64,000 nucleotides of DNA, taken from Pyrenophora tritici-repentis (Eukaryota; Ascomycota; Dothideomycetes; Pleosporales; Pleosporaceae). The notes below the pieces were generated by a model that saw only the letters and a program-made list of their open reading frames with translations, had not been told where the DNA came from and searched no databases. The stretch is taken from assembly GCF_003171515.1 (NCBI RefSeq), contig NC_089390.1, forward strand, positions 6,138,001 to 6,202,000, given 5' to 3'. Of the stretch, positions 10,323 through 23,488 are shown in pieces. The stretch's first letter is position 1. Each line of letters starts with the position of its first letter. The translations under genes were made by a program, and so were the position numbers.

Positions 10323-12395
10323 TTACCGTCTAGCACGTTGGGCTGCCATGGTATGCGCACGCTGAAGTCCAGGGTTTGGATCGGCGTAGTTTCCGCCGAC
10401 TGCACCTCCCTCCAAGGTCTTGCGCCTCTTGAGACCGCTCATATCATCTCCTTGGACACTATCAGGGCGGTACGGGTCTTGGTCTTCATCGTCACGACCG
10501 CGTTTACCCGAGTTGTTCACTCCGTTGTTAGGAGCATATCCTTGAGGGGCATACTGTGACACAGCACCAGGAGCCTGGTACGTATCGTGAGGTGCATTAC
10601 CATTAGATGCACCACGCGTATCGCTCATTACGTTGTACAGGTTGCTGGAAGGAGCCTGGCGCTGCGGGGCTGCGTAGCCGGAGTTCCACTGCTGTTGACC
10701 TGTAGCGGCTGATCGAGGAGTGCCACGCCCAGAGCCATTTTGGTGGGGGGATCCCGTCATCTCTGGAGACAGGTGTGCGTGATCAGGGTGCATAGCTCCG
10801 GTTGGGCCGTTGGTGCTGTATCCATACGGGCCTCTGTTGCCGTTGTATGGAGCGTTGGAATGTGTGTATTCATTCTCGTGGTCATGCTCATTCTCATTAC
10901 CAGCGGGAGGCGCGGCAACCTGGTCGTTGCCTTGTGGCATCATACCATCGGCTTGTTTGACTTCGCCTTCGTCTGGCACATCAGTGATACGAGATGGGGG
11001 TGCCATCTCGGTCTTGGGATAAGCACCGTCTTGTCGGTATCCCATCATGGGCTGGCCCTGAGAGTATTGGCCAGGCTGAGAAGGTGGCCCAGAGTACAGA
11101 GGCCTGTTGCCATCAAAGCTCTGAGCCGCACCGTAGGACATGCCCTGTTGGACAGCTCCTGGGGGTGTGCTTGCTGGAGTTGTAGGCACAGAGCGTGTGT
11201 TGCTCAGTCCAGTGTCAATGGATAGCGGCTGGCCACCCTGGGTATTCTGAACGTTGGCACCGCTCCACTCGTACGAACTGCCCTGGTTGCCCATGCCCAT
11301 GATGCTGGACGCGCTGGTAGGAGGAGTCGGGAATGTATGAGCTCGATCAAGACCTGGACGACCTGATGATGGGTGCGGCTGGATAGCGTGCGGGGGTTGC
11401 GACATTGCAGCACCGATAGGATTACTCATCGAGTGATGGTGGTGAAGCGATGGGGGCTGGGATGCCGGTGGACCGGTCATGTATCGCGTCTGCATAGGGT
11501 CAGGTCTTCGATTCCGGTCTACAGCCATGGCAGCGCTTCCTACACTTGCCCTCGTCTGGTTCGAGGGATGATAAAGCAGTGCTCCAATGTCGTGAACAAA
11601 CAGAGGATACAGCTGCTCGGTGATCTTCTCCTTGTTGGCAAACTCGAGAGCCCGCTCAAAAGGAATCCTGTATCATGTCAGCCTTGTAAGGACAAAGACT
11701 AGGGTCGAGCTTACCAAACACCCTTGAGGTGCATTGGACCGATCTTGACGACGTGACGCGTCTTTTCGCTCTTCAGGATACCGTCCCTTCGGCCTCGCGT
11801 CATACCTGCGACGTTCAGTAGCTTGGTACCGTTGATCATGTGATTATCTATGGCTGTTAGCTTGTGATTCTTCATTGAGTTTGTCGGACAAAGCTCACCT
11901 TCACGACGAGCGACGCAAACGCCTTTGGCCTCGACTTGAAAGCAGAGACTGCCCTCATCTTCCCAGAGCGTGGCAGTCACACGGGGCTTCATGCCCGGTG
12001 GGGCAACCTGGCCGGTGTGATCGAACGACTGGGTCTGGTAGTTTGGCGCGCCTGAGAGTGAAGATGCAGGGGCACCTGACGACATGGCTACAAAGGTTAG
12101 TCTGAGCTAAGTTGAGAAGAACGTAGGGCTTACCAGGGAGCTGGAGTGTTGAAGGTACCATAGTAGGGTTCATCGATGAGGTAGCAGGGATCTGTGAAGG
12201 AACACCGCCTGGGTATCCGTACGGGGGATATCCAGGTGGGCCTTGGGCATACTGGTGCTGAGGCTGCATCATCGGGGGCTGCTGCGAGGGATAAGAGTAA
12301 TGTGGAAGCCCTGTCGGAGGAGCCGATGCTGGTGCGTGAGTAGCGGTAGCCATGTGGGGTTGATGCACATCAGCATATGATTGCATCTGGTTCAT
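10323..12395 (-). CDS. stuA: APSES transcription factor StuA
   Basis: StuA is the basic helix-loop-helix-like APSES regulator of conidiophore development, effector and secondary-metabolite expression and virulence in related fungi. Exons 12395-12134 (from the first in-frame ATG), 12087-11899, 11847-11715 and 11667-10323 join in frame to 642 aa. Introns are 46, 51 and 47 nt; the 51-nt one is open in frame, so its retention would not stop translation. The APSES DNA-binding domain is complete ([71 protein letters not shown]). The C-terminal half is Pro/Gln/Ser-rich with a bipartite nuclear signal (GKRGRDDE ... [11 protein letters not shown]). The start [16 protein letters not shown] matches the usual StuA N terminus. 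The frame is open upstream to about 12893 with no ATG, so a longer form cannot be excluded. Confidence 0.96.
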
Positions 12396-12893
12396 GCTGT
12401 TGTATCCGTTGGAAACAAAGCCGTATCCGTCCTGAGTTCCGAATGGAGAGCTTTGGATGGGCTGCGCGTCGCGACTAAGAGACTGATGAGTCTGTTCGGG
12501 CGAAGGAGTTTTGTAGCCGGTATGTTGACCGTGTACCGACGCAGCGTACGATGTGTTGGAACCAATGCTTCCACCACCGACAGAACTCGAACTGATGGAA
12601 CCACCTCGCGGCGAGGAAGAGTTTGACGAAGCACTTTGGTGCGACTGAATCTGGGGTAGTGCTGGTAGACGCTCGCTCGACACTGTGGGCTTGGGTGTGT
12701 AGTGGGATTGGTACCAAGTGTCGACGGGGCCGCGGGCGTGGACCGACGAGATCGATGGGAGCTCCAGCTTTACGGTATTGATGTGGTTTTGGGTGTGTGT
12801 TCTTGTGGGACGTCGAGAAGTCTTCGCGAAGAAACTCGAGTCAGCTCTATAGATAACCGAGCGCGTTCGTGTGGAGGGATAAGCGGTCGACGT
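12396..12893 (-). other. Open in-frame 5' extension of stuA without ATG
   Basis: About 166 codons run in frame into the stuA start with no stop and no ATG, with protein-like composition near the end (VKLELPSISSVHARGP, SSERLPALPQIQSHQ). It could be a coding exon of a longer transcript whose ATG lies behind an upstream intron, or simply leader. TCTATAG|AGCTGAC at about 12848 is a possible acceptor. Confidence 0.45.
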
Positions 12894-15800
12894 TCACGAC
12901 AGTAGATTGCAGTATCTGCGCACGTATCCGATAAGACGATCGCGGGGTTATGTTATAGTATGCGGTAGATGATTGACGAGGCGAATAACCTTCACCGCAA
13001 GTTAGTTGTTTGCTTCCCAGAGGTGAGATCGGTCAACTGCAGCGGGGCTAACGAGACGCGGGCAGACACGTATGCAAACAATAGTAATTTAGACAGCACT
13101 TTGGGAGTCGCTGCGTGAAAAGCGTGGTAACAGGGTTGAGGCAAGGCTATACACGGAAAGAGGAGGAGACAGTGGTAGTAGTGAGGAACGAGGAAATCAA
13201 GGTACGGTGGGGGTCGCAGAAGTGAGAATGGGAGACTAACTGAAGTGGTTCCTAATTGGACAGGCGACAAAAGGCTCAATGCGCGGTCGAAAGCTGCTGG
13301 ATGAATTTGAACGCTGCAAACAATGCTGGGGATTCAAAAAGCTAATCGTTACGTCGTTGCAGTCGTGAGGGAGGGGATAGCTGGGGGTAGGCAATGCTTT
13401 TGGCGGTTGGCTGCAAAACACGCAAAAAGACGAATTGACGAAAGCCGGCCTGGAAGAATAGCTAGAGGGTGTCTCTAAGGCGTATAGCAGGGGCTTGGGG
13501 AGGTCGGGGTGCAGTGTCGTCGTAAATGGTCGTAACGTCGTCGCGCTTCGTTAATGCGGGCCGAGCTGTAGGGATACTGATAGCCGCTGCACCTGCAATA
13601 AAAGACTAGGTGCACAACGCGTTAGTACTCGCTTTGTATACAAAAGAAGAGTGCAAAGCGGCGCTGGCTGAGGCAACATGAGTCGGGAAATCAGAGGTAA
13701 ACAAAAGAACCAGAGGCGGCTTCTCGCAGCCTACGGTGGGGAGGCGGAGGTTTAGAGGCGGAGAGGTGGTTGGGATGTGACATTGATGCTAGCGCTGGAC
13801 CAACCAGACAAGGCGACAAACAAGCGAGGACACAGGCGGCGACTCGTCCGGCTGGCAGTGCTCGAGACCAAAGAATGGAAACCAGAACCAGAAAGCAGAT
13901 GAAAAGATGGGGTAGCGAGGCGGGCCTTCCTACTCACCAAACAGGTACCGAACGAGCGAACAAGCGACGGCGAAGAGGGCGCGACAACAACGACAGCAAC
14001 AGCGACAGCGACAGCGACAACGACAAGGACGGTGGAGGGTAATGCTGCGTGTGGAGAAGGAAGTCGTTCTCGTCGGCAATGCTGCAGGATTCTCTGCAGC
14101 GCTCGACAGCAGGCAGGCCGCAGCTAAGAGGGCTGACCGAGCCAGGCGAGCAACGCACGCCCCGCCCCGCAGTCTGATCCAAGTGGCCGCTTCTTTGCAG
14201 CGACGGCGTGTCCAATGCTTCTACACTGTCAGTGCGCCGTGGGCGTCGCTGGCAAGTTGTTCCGTGGGAGCGCGAGACGAGCTGTAGCTGCGCGGACGGG
14301 CCGACGCGAATTTGCAGGAGCGGCTCAAGAGCTGGCGATGCGGTAGAGATGAAGCCGCAGCAGCGCCTGAAGCCAGAGACGGGTGCGTGCAAGATGCAGG
14401 CTCTGTGCTGTACCTAGAGACGGGTGGTGGAGATCTTCTGGGGACTCAGCAGCAGCACACACACGAGCCGCCGCGAGCACACAATCTAAATTCGCATCGG
14501 GCTTGGTGGGGAGGGAGCGTGAGCGCACCATGGGCATGGGGGTGGCCCGGCTTGCACACGCAGCCTGGGCCCGCGAGCTGCAATCCCGTGAAAGGCAGGC
14601 CGTTTCGCTCGAGACGCACAGGCTCCGCCATGCAGCATGCTGACTGGGCTGATCCGCCGACGATGCGGTTGACAAGGGCGCTGCATGGACACTGTGCTGG
14701 CAGGGACAGGGTAAGGAGAAGGCTACCGCGACGACTGCTCAGTGTATGTACGCTATGCACGCAAGCGAGCGTAGGACTCTGCTACCGCTACCAGCCACCA
14801 CCCTGACGAGCGAAACCACGCCGGGCACGACAGCACCGAGGCACAGCAGATAACTTGCCTGACGAGTTTGCTGCCACCAGGGGGGAGGGGGGGCCGTATG
14901 TACAGTACGCAGGGCGCGGACCGAGTGCTCTTCTCCATACCGGGCCTGCTAACGTCTGGCCTTCCTCTGCCTGCCTGTCTGCGCGTCACCTTCTGCCCTC
15001 TTCCCCTCTTCTCTTTCTATTCTGGCACTGAGCCGGCCAGGGTGGTGGGCTCCTCCTCCCGGGTCAGACTAGCGGGCGCCTACCTACTTTTTTTTACCAC
15101 ACAAATGTGCCGCGTCCTGAGGCATCGGCTGGCTTCCCGATGGGGATAAGACGGCTGAATAGACGGGGCCAGTCAGCGCAGCCGGAGATATTTGCTGCGC
15201 ATTGCGGACAGACTCTGTGGCCTCTGTGTGGATTGATAGGGAACAGGCGCAAGGGCTTGCAGGCTTTGACTAAGCTGCGCCGGAACACGTCTGATCCCAA
15301 CAAGCGATCGCAAAGGCGCTGGTCCAACGTCTGGGTCCATTCGTACGGACAAGTCGGATTGCGGTGCTGAGTGGACCGGCAGGCGCGATGATGTGCGCTG
15401 CTGCGAGTCAGAGCGGGACGCTTCGCAATGGCTTTGAGACGAAAAAGCAGACAGACACAATGTAGCACTTGGCAATGCCAGATAGCCACGCTGATTCTGA
15501 AACAGACCAACTGCCGCGGCACGCCTGTCTTTGCTGCTGATGGTCGTCATCTTTGCCGCTTTCACAACGGGACAGGTTACTTTGGGCCATGATGCGCGAA
15601 AGCGAGTAAGAGTATACCCTGAGGCCATTTCTTCTTCTACCGATAACGATACATCTCCTACACTACATACACTATGTACACTAGGCGGATCGGTTTCCCT
15701 GCTCAGGCTAAATGCGTGCCCTCGCTCCAACTGTCGCAGGGATCCATGTGCCTAAGAGCGAGCGGGACAGACGGACGGTAGGCCGTGCAAGTGCAAAGCC

Positions 15801-18800
15801 AGCCCTCTGCCCCCATACCCATACTGTACTGGGCGCTGGGTCAGGCGACGTCTGATTGGGCGGGTAGTCGACGACGTTGCTACCACACACGCTCAATATG
15901 CAAGACATGAAAGCGAGCATGTGAAGCATGTGACGCAGGTGCAACGTGGAGACTCGAGAGAGTCCGGCCGCCCATGACGAGCCACACACACCAACAGCTG
16001 AAGGCCTTCCACGGTGCACGTCGATTGACAAACGTGCCGACGGTAACACGGCCTTGACGGTCAATGTGGACGCCGCAAACTTTGATAGGACGTCCGCTAG
16101 TTGCGGTGAAGAGATGCGCTGGCGACGCTAGCCCGAGCCGGCTCCGCCAAGTCCTGGTCACGCTTTCTGACTTTGCCCGCAACCGCCACCCGCAACACGC
16201 ACGCAGAAGTGCGACTCCAGATTCCCTCGTCGTGTCTCGCCCTCGGAATCGCACCTCCCAGCGGCTTGGACGGGGCGTAGTGTGGTACTACAAAGGCATT
16301 CCTTTCGGCTTGCTGAAACATGCGCAGTACCGCCACGCGCCGACGACCTTTGACTGCGCCCGCCCTTGGGGAGATGTGAGCATCACGGGACTCGTAGCAC
16401 GGCGCACGGGAGAGTCCGCCTCCATCCCTGTACCAGGCCATGCGAACGGTGACAGCCTCGACGCTGGCACAAAAGCAAGCCAGCCACTTGACAGTTGGCA
16501 CCTCTCCAGGTCAGCTTATCGCCGCTGGCGCCAAACCAAGTGTTCGCATCCATTGCCTCCCCTGCTAGCCGCGGAGTGTACCATTGTGCTCTCACAACCA
16601 ATCCTGCCTCTACGTTATCTTGCAGCATGTGTCGGGAAACTCTGGTCGCGATGCGGCCAACTTGAGCGCACCTGTACCACGACTGACGGCATCAGATGAG
16701 GGTCGTCGGAGCAAAACGCATCATCAGTCCCTGCTAGCCGAGCATGGACAGACCATGCCAGGAACTCGATTACAGTCCGGTAGGACAGGTCGCTAGCGTA
16801 TCAATATTAACTACACCAGACGCAATAGGTAGGACAGAGGGCTCAAGCGACCCGCGCCGTATTACCATGTGCAAGTCTGCCCTCAACCACCTCTGCCCAC
16901 TGTCTTCTCACCGAGGCGCAGTCACACCATCGTCGCGTGGACTACCGTGTCTAGCAGATATGCACAGGTGGAAATAAGCGTGCAGTGCAGCGCAGCCGGC
17001 GCGATGTGGGAGCGGATCGTGGAGAAAGACCCGCGCCCGTCATGCCTTACTTACTTGCTTGCCCACCACACCAGCCTAGGACTTGAGAAGTGCTAACATC
17101 AGCCTTGCTAGAATAGACACGGTTGACCGATCGAAGTGGCTACGCCCAGGTGTGCCGTCATCACCGTCTGTCACCACATGACGATCATTCTATTCTCAAA
17201 CCCGACGACAGGGTTCAGGGCAAGGGCGACTCCTGTTGTATCAGCCTTTGCTCCTCCTCAAGCATCGTGTTCTCGTGTAGTGGCCACGCAGTGGGGTCTG
17301 TGTCCATTCTCGTCCAACTGGCAATAAAGCGCAATCTGGACTCGGTTTCCGTACTGCAAACTCGGCTATTCGTGTTTCCGGTCATCCGACTCTGCCAAAC
17401 TCGCACCTTGCGTGGACAATTGCCAGTGAAAGAAGAATACGGCCAGCGTCCAGACAACGTCAAAGGCCCATGGCGGAGACGGGCGCCACTCCATCGTCGA
17501 AACATCTGCACCAGCGTTCCTGCAGCCTGAGGCTATCCCGCGATGCGTCCCCGCCTGGAGCGCCCATGCTGCCATTGGACGGAAGTGGTATGCAGCAAGC
17601 CGCACTTGCATATGCATGTGATATAGGATATCCCTGTCTGGTGTGAGCCATGCCCATGCCCCTCTTTCGTCTAAGATCCGATGATGGCCCGATCGAACTG
17701 GTGAGAGCAAAGGTCAGAACAAGTGGTTGCACCGACGCCTTGGCGCCCTCGCCTTCGCTTGATAGCCCAGCGAGCGTACTGTATAGCAATCGTCATTGAT
17801 ATCACGTTGAGCTATCATCCTTTCTGATCACGTCCGTTCTTCGAATTCATATTGATCAGCATCACATCCCCGTTCAAGACTCCAGATAGGCGTTCGGCTA
17901 CCAATCAAGTCCGGCCACGTCAGGAGCCATTAGAGCCGTTATCGGGGTATCGACGGAGGACGCAAGCCACGACCGCTCCTTGCAGCTCGTGGGGTGTGGA
18001 TGCAGCCCATGATTGGCAGGTGGGAAGGCTCACCGGTTTTGCTCCACAAGTCTGCGCCCCACTTTCTTGTCATGCTTCGTAGACGACTCGCTTGTTGCAA
18101 CTTGCAACATTCTCTAGCGTCCTTTTGCGTGCACTCCAGATGCTCTTCGATGTCCTCAACAAACTTCAGCAATAAACAATCCAAGTGAGGGGTTCATTGT
18201 ATGGTTGAAACCACTACCCGTTTTACCGGCAACTGACATCTTCGCTGCGCCATGAATGCACCCCTCACCGCTCTTCTATACTTGGCCATGCGATTTGGAA
18301 AGTAGGGATGAAGCAATTTAAACGCTTGATGACGAGCTGGGATCTAGGTCGCGGCTATGCTCCCCCACTGCGCCGCACCTTCAGTGCTCTCCCATCTTGC
18401 CTGTGATACGATCCAAGTGCCGGCAGCAAATGTCAGACTGCTAGGCTTGAGTCAAGCAGTGGCGGGCACGTCTGTCGACTCCCGCTTCAGTGCAGCATCT
18501 CATACAGCAGCCAAAGCGCAGGTTGCCATCTCGCAGCAGCAGCAGCAGAGCCGCTTGTCGTTGAGGCGCATGATCCGCACGACATACTTATGTGCGTCAT
18601 TTGCATGTCTCGGTTGGCCTCCGGGGTACACTGCAGTCTGATGGCGTGGAGTGGCATTGCCGCTATCCACCATAGCTTTTGCCCTATGTGGCTGGGCATT
18701 TGCTACTGAATCATAGTACCTCAGCACATTTGTTCTACATCAGTCAAGTCCTCCAGTTCCAAGAGCATGTGTTCTAAGAAGGGTCTCAGCGCAGTTATGC

Positions 18801-21021
18801 ATGGACCGTGATGGATTTGCAGAAGCGCCATCAGCCTGCCGCGACTTCTCCCAGGAAGGCATGGACAGTCAAACCCAGCTGTCCGGACGGATATCGACCC
18901 GGCATGCGACTGCGGAAAGCGGCACTATGCAGGTTCACACGACTGGGTGCTCGAACGTCGACAACAACTACGGTCTTCTACAAGCCGACTCATGTTTAGC
19001 CAGAAAGCATAATGCCGCTGATTATGGAGCAGGCACGAGACGACGGATGCAAGCGCCATTGCGCTATCTGCTAATGACACTCCATTTACCTGAAATCCTT
19101 TCAATGACGCCGGGTTCGCAAAAGAGTCTTCATACCCGGTACATCGGTAACAGGCGGCGGTTGGATAAAGAGCAACCGTCGCTTATGCTATACTGGCAAT
19201 TTACCTCAGAACAATCAGTGACATAATACTGTACATGTTCCGTCCGAGACTCTTCCCGCCGAACTGCCTATCACGCGATAATCCGCTCGTTATCCGCTTT
19301 TCCCTGTGGGTAGCGACTTAGTTTGATTCAAAACATGGGCTAGACTACTATAGCTGGACCGGATTCGTATTCGCAGGCCCAGAAGAAGAGAGAAAGTTCA
19401 GTTCAAAGGCCGAGATGGTTTCTGGAGGATTCATTGACCGTGGCTATGCGATCGGACTAGATACCGAATCCAATGCACTATGACGCCCAGACCAGTACTC
19501 TACGCATGCATAACTCATGCTAGCCTAAGAGACGCGTCAACCATGGCCCGTACGTAAGATTCTCCGCCTACTCCATCGCTATCCGAAGAAACCGAAGCAA
19601 ACGTGCTCGACCAGCTATCCTAGAGAATGCTGGGGTGGTTGGGAAGTTCTGGGCTGGCTGATCGTTTACGAAAATCTCTGCATGCATTGCGGGCCGAGAG
19701 AAGTTGCGCCTGGGACGTATCGCGGCCAACGGCCATTTAGCGGATTTAGTGAAGTCATGTCATCCTGTCTTTGACTGCTGAGTGGCTGCGTTCGCAGTAT
19801 GCGAACCATGGTTGCAAACACCATAGCACCGTGCTAAACGTAGTATACCTCCAAAAGCGTATCACGTCTTCATATCGGGATACGACGCCACCACCAAATC
19901 TACGCCTGTGTATCCGGACCCCGCATTGAACACGACGGTCGTCGGCTGTTGACGGCCGGCGCTCGCTCAGCCTACGAATAGTACTCCGGCAAAGGTAGTA
20001 GTACTTCTGCATGCAGTTCGGTCCCAGTCTTCGTTGTTGACCTCACCAAGGTTCAGCACATTGACATCAAAAGTATCGTCAGTGGGATCTCCGCTTCCTC
20101 TTTGTGTGGTCGATCACACACCAGTCAAACTCAACCTTGTTCCTTGCTCCTTGCTCATCTTTCCAGGTATCATGGCGACATCATCATCCCCATGGCCGGC
20201 TTCCCTCCCGGATTCACTCCGAATCACTAGGCCCCCTGGTTCCCATCCCATGAAACAAGCCGAGCTAGACCCTGAAACACAAATGTCTCTATCCAAGGTA
20301 GAGCCCACATTTCTATCATCTGCAATCTTCTGCGAACACATGTTGTAGATGAAACACTCTGCGTCGCAACTCCACGATGTTGTATGAAACCCGGGCAGGA
20401 CGTATCCATCTGTCGAGTAATTGACGTGCGTCGCGGGCCGTCTCTGCAAGTCTTGACACGTTCGGTATGTGTGACCCTGCATTGCAGAGAGGCGTGCTGC
20501 GTGCGTGCTGCGTGCGTGCATGCGCATGCTGGAAGCTCGTTTTGTCTCAGATGCTGCGGGGATTCGGACAGACTCGCATGTAGAAACTGGCCATATCACG
20601 TGCCCCTCGTCTACCTATCAAACACCTAGTGAAGCAATGCGCCTGGCAAGCTCATGACTCTCGTTAGCTCTGTCGTCGTTTGGGGAAGGGAGGCCGGTCA
20701 AATCATAGATCTGATGACTGTCAGTCAGATGGCACACGAGTCAGCTGAGTGTGGGCAATGTACAACATCACATCATCTCTATCAGCAGCATACGTATCAT
20801 CGCGAATACTGAGAAGCATTAGAAAGCAATGCCGTATGATTTCCGGCCTGTAGTTTGCTTTGCTTGAGCTTGCGGGGTTCGCAGCTTTGTTCAAGATGTG
20901 TCTTCTCAAGTGAGCATGCTGACTGTGTAGCCCCGCCATGATTTGCAATGAGGGCATGGCAACGTATCCCGTATTACTTACTTCGTTTGTGTGCATGTAA
21001 TTGAGCTCGAATTATACTACA
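12894..21021. other. 8-kb region with no recognised gene, upstream of stuA
   Basis: GC-balanced, unlike the AT-rich island further on, yet no protein family, no intron-linked frames and no tRNA or rRNA could be found on either strand. Frames up to about 210 codons (15173-15730 minus, 16064-16699 plus) overlap open frames on the other strand and have arginine/cysteine/serine-heavy, non-protein-like composition. Very long 5' regions are known for stuA in other ascomycetes. A CGACAG-type hexanucleotide run sits at about 13978-14030. A non-coding RNA or old transposon debris cannot be excluded. Confidence 0.5.
13978..14030. repeat. GACAGC/GACAAC hexanucleotide microsatellite
   Basis: Imperfect tandem hexamers (GACAAC, GACAGC, AACAGC) run for about 50 bp upstream of stuA. 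Confidence 0.7.
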
Positions 21022-22937
21022 ATGGCCATCGTACTCATCATATCCCTCATCTCCATACCCTTCCTCGTCATACAGCCCCTATTCAAACTCTTCTGCAACT
21101 ACACTACTGCACAGAAGTCGGGCTTACGCATCATAGTCAGCCCCTTCCCCCCATTTTCCTTCCAGTGGCAACTAGCTGCCCACTTGTTCAGGCCGCTGCT
21201 ACAGCAGTGGCAATGGTTTAGAGCTATTGATTGGACATGCTGCTGGCACGATAACGACGCTTTGCACCAAGAGCTGGGTCTTTGCTTTATCGTTGTGTCT
21301 CCGGGACATAATGTGCTGTGCACGAGTGACCCGCGGTCAATCGATCATGTACTTAAGAAGTGGAGGGATTTTGTGAAGCCCGATAACGTTAATGGTGAGT
21401 ATGCTCCAATGGGCGGTTCAGCATTTGCAAGATCTGATTGCGAAGTGCAGAGATATTGGGTACTTTCGGCCAAAATGTCGACACGGTACGTAACCAGAAG
21501 TCTAGACAGCACAGTTTATTCTTTATATTTGCTTCGTTTAAATTTATTAATGCGCAATCTGACACTTGCAGTCAAATGGTGATGATTGGATTCGCCATCG
21601 AAAGCTCACGGCACCTTGCTTCAATGAGCGCGCTTCTGCCACAGTATGGAGGGAAGCATTGCAACAATCGAATGCCATGCTAGATCAATGGCTCTTATCA
21701 GCGGGTGAGAAACAAAACAGTATGATCCAGGATACCAGCACCCTAGCGTTGAATGTCATATCTTCGGTCGCATTCGAGAATAACGAGGTCAACAAACCCA
21801 CCTCAGGCCACACCCTATCTCTCCGAGATGCTCTAGTAACGGTCATGAGTACCTCAATCTCACCAGCGATGGAAGGCATCATACCATTGCTCAGGCTTCC
21901 TCCACTAGAGACATTCCTCCCCAAAAGTGTCAAACAACTACTAGTAGCCATGACGGAATTCAGACAGTACATGGACGAGATCGTTGCAAAGGAGAAAAAG
22001 AGACCACGTACTGAGGGTACAAAGGGTCCGAATCTGATCAGCTCACTCGTCAACGCCAATGATGAAGTAAAGACTGAAGCTGGGAAGCCGAAGAGCCGTC
22101 TTTCAAACGGAGAGCTTAGAGGAAACATCTTCATCTTCACAGTTGGTGGACTTGAATCAACGTCTAATACCCTTTCATATGCGCTGGCCCTGCTGGCTGT
22201 ACATCCGGAAGTTCAGACATGGCTTGTGGAAGAGCTGGATGAAGTTGTCAAGGATTGCCCGGACGGAGATATGGACTATGCGACAGCGTTCCCACGCCTG
22301 AAAAGAACAATGGCTGTTATGGTACGTACTTGATCGTTCCAGCAGTGATAATTCAAGCGTATGCTGTCTTGCGAGGTGTATAATACTAACAGTGGGCCGC
22401 AAGTATGAAACACTTCGCCTCTACGGCCCTTCCCCACCTATACCGCGATCGCCCTTTCCCGAAAACTCCAACCAAGTGATCCCTGTATCGGTTCCAAAGT
22501 CCGAAGGGAGTACCACACACTTCACACTTCCACCAAATACTCAGCTCATGCTAAATTCTTGGGCTTCGCACACCTCCCCTGCACACTTCTGCGATCCTCT
22601 TGTCTGGGACCCCAAACGCTGGATCCAAACTCATGGTGTAAACTCCAATGGACCTGTCTCTGCCGCTGGCCTTACAGCGGAGGAATTGAAGCACCCTGGT
22701 AGTGGTAGTGGATTTTTCGCTTGGGGCACTGGACCTAGGGTGTGTCCTGGCATGAAGTTTAGTCAGGTGGAGTTTTGCGGGGCTCTGAGCAGCGTGCTGC
22801 GGAGGGTCAGAGTGGAAGCTGTTGGACAAGGAGGGAAGGATAACATCATGAGCGTCTTGAGAGACTCGCATGCGGAGCCGCTGTTGTTGCACGTAAGACA
22901 GCCAGAGAAGTTGGAGTTGAGAATCTTGCAGCGCTGA
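21022..22937 (+). CDS. Cytochrome P450 monooxygenase
   Basis: Membrane-bound haem-thiolate oxygenase. Exons 21022-21394, 21451-21485, 21572-22321 and 22404-22937 join in frame to 563 aa; the 35-nt second exon is needed to reach the frame of DDWIRHRKLTAPCFNE. N-terminal hydrophobic anchor (AIVLIISLISIPFLVIQPL), helix C WxxxR motif (WIRHR), I-helix GGLESTSNT in the oxygen-binding position, K-helix ExxR (YETLRLYGP) and haem-binding FFAWGTGPRVCPGMKF with Cys about residue 500. All core motifs are intact. No PKS, NRPS or terpene cyclase is near, so the substrate is unknown. The fourth exon's acceptor is CGCAAG rather than the earlier CTAACAG, chosen because only it keeps the frame. Confidence 0.93.
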
Positions 22938-23488
22938 GACTTCAGCTAATGCACTGACTCTGAGGCATCTAAGCCTCATCGACACAGCCACAACGCATTG
23001 CTGCATTTTATCGAGATTGATTGACCATGATTATGCAGTATCAGGCATATCCCTGTATGAGAATCAAGACGGACTTTATTGTCAAGTTCGGCGTCAGGCT
23101 TTTGGGTGGTACCGCATCATCATTGCCGCACAAGGCTAGGTAGCTACTCCCCCACGTTCGTCACATCAGGCGACTGCACACATGTACACACAACCCCTTT
23201 CCAAATCGACGTCTGTTCTTTTCTTCATAGCTACTCAGCCACGTATCTGCCCAGGTAGAGTTCCGCCGCATGATGCCACCTGTGGGTCTGCAGCTATCAA
23301 TGTGTGTTCCCATTGGTCGTCGACTCCACGCAAGAGGCCGCTAACCAGATCAGCCTCACTACACATGCAACGACCAGCCTAGGCCAACACCACAACTTCT
23401 GAAATCGGGTACTTAAGTTCCCAAGGTCGTCCATATTTGCACCAAATCACTCACGAAACACTTAAATTTGTGAAATTCTGCCTTGAAA
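22938..23488. other. Intergenic region
   Basis: No gene or repeat recognised between the P450 and the 2EXR-like gene. Confidence 0.5.

Noticed and set aside
12500..12640. Possible second CDS within stuA upstream part
   Set aside because: Shadow frames of the stuA extension without start or domain.
15173..16699. Open frames of 185 and 211 codons upstream of stuA
   Set aside because: Chance frames in GC-rich DNA; overlapping open frames on the other strand and non-protein-like composition.
20034..20630. Open frames of 81-161 codons
   Set aside because: Both strands open at once, no family, simple GTGCGTGC repeat inside.
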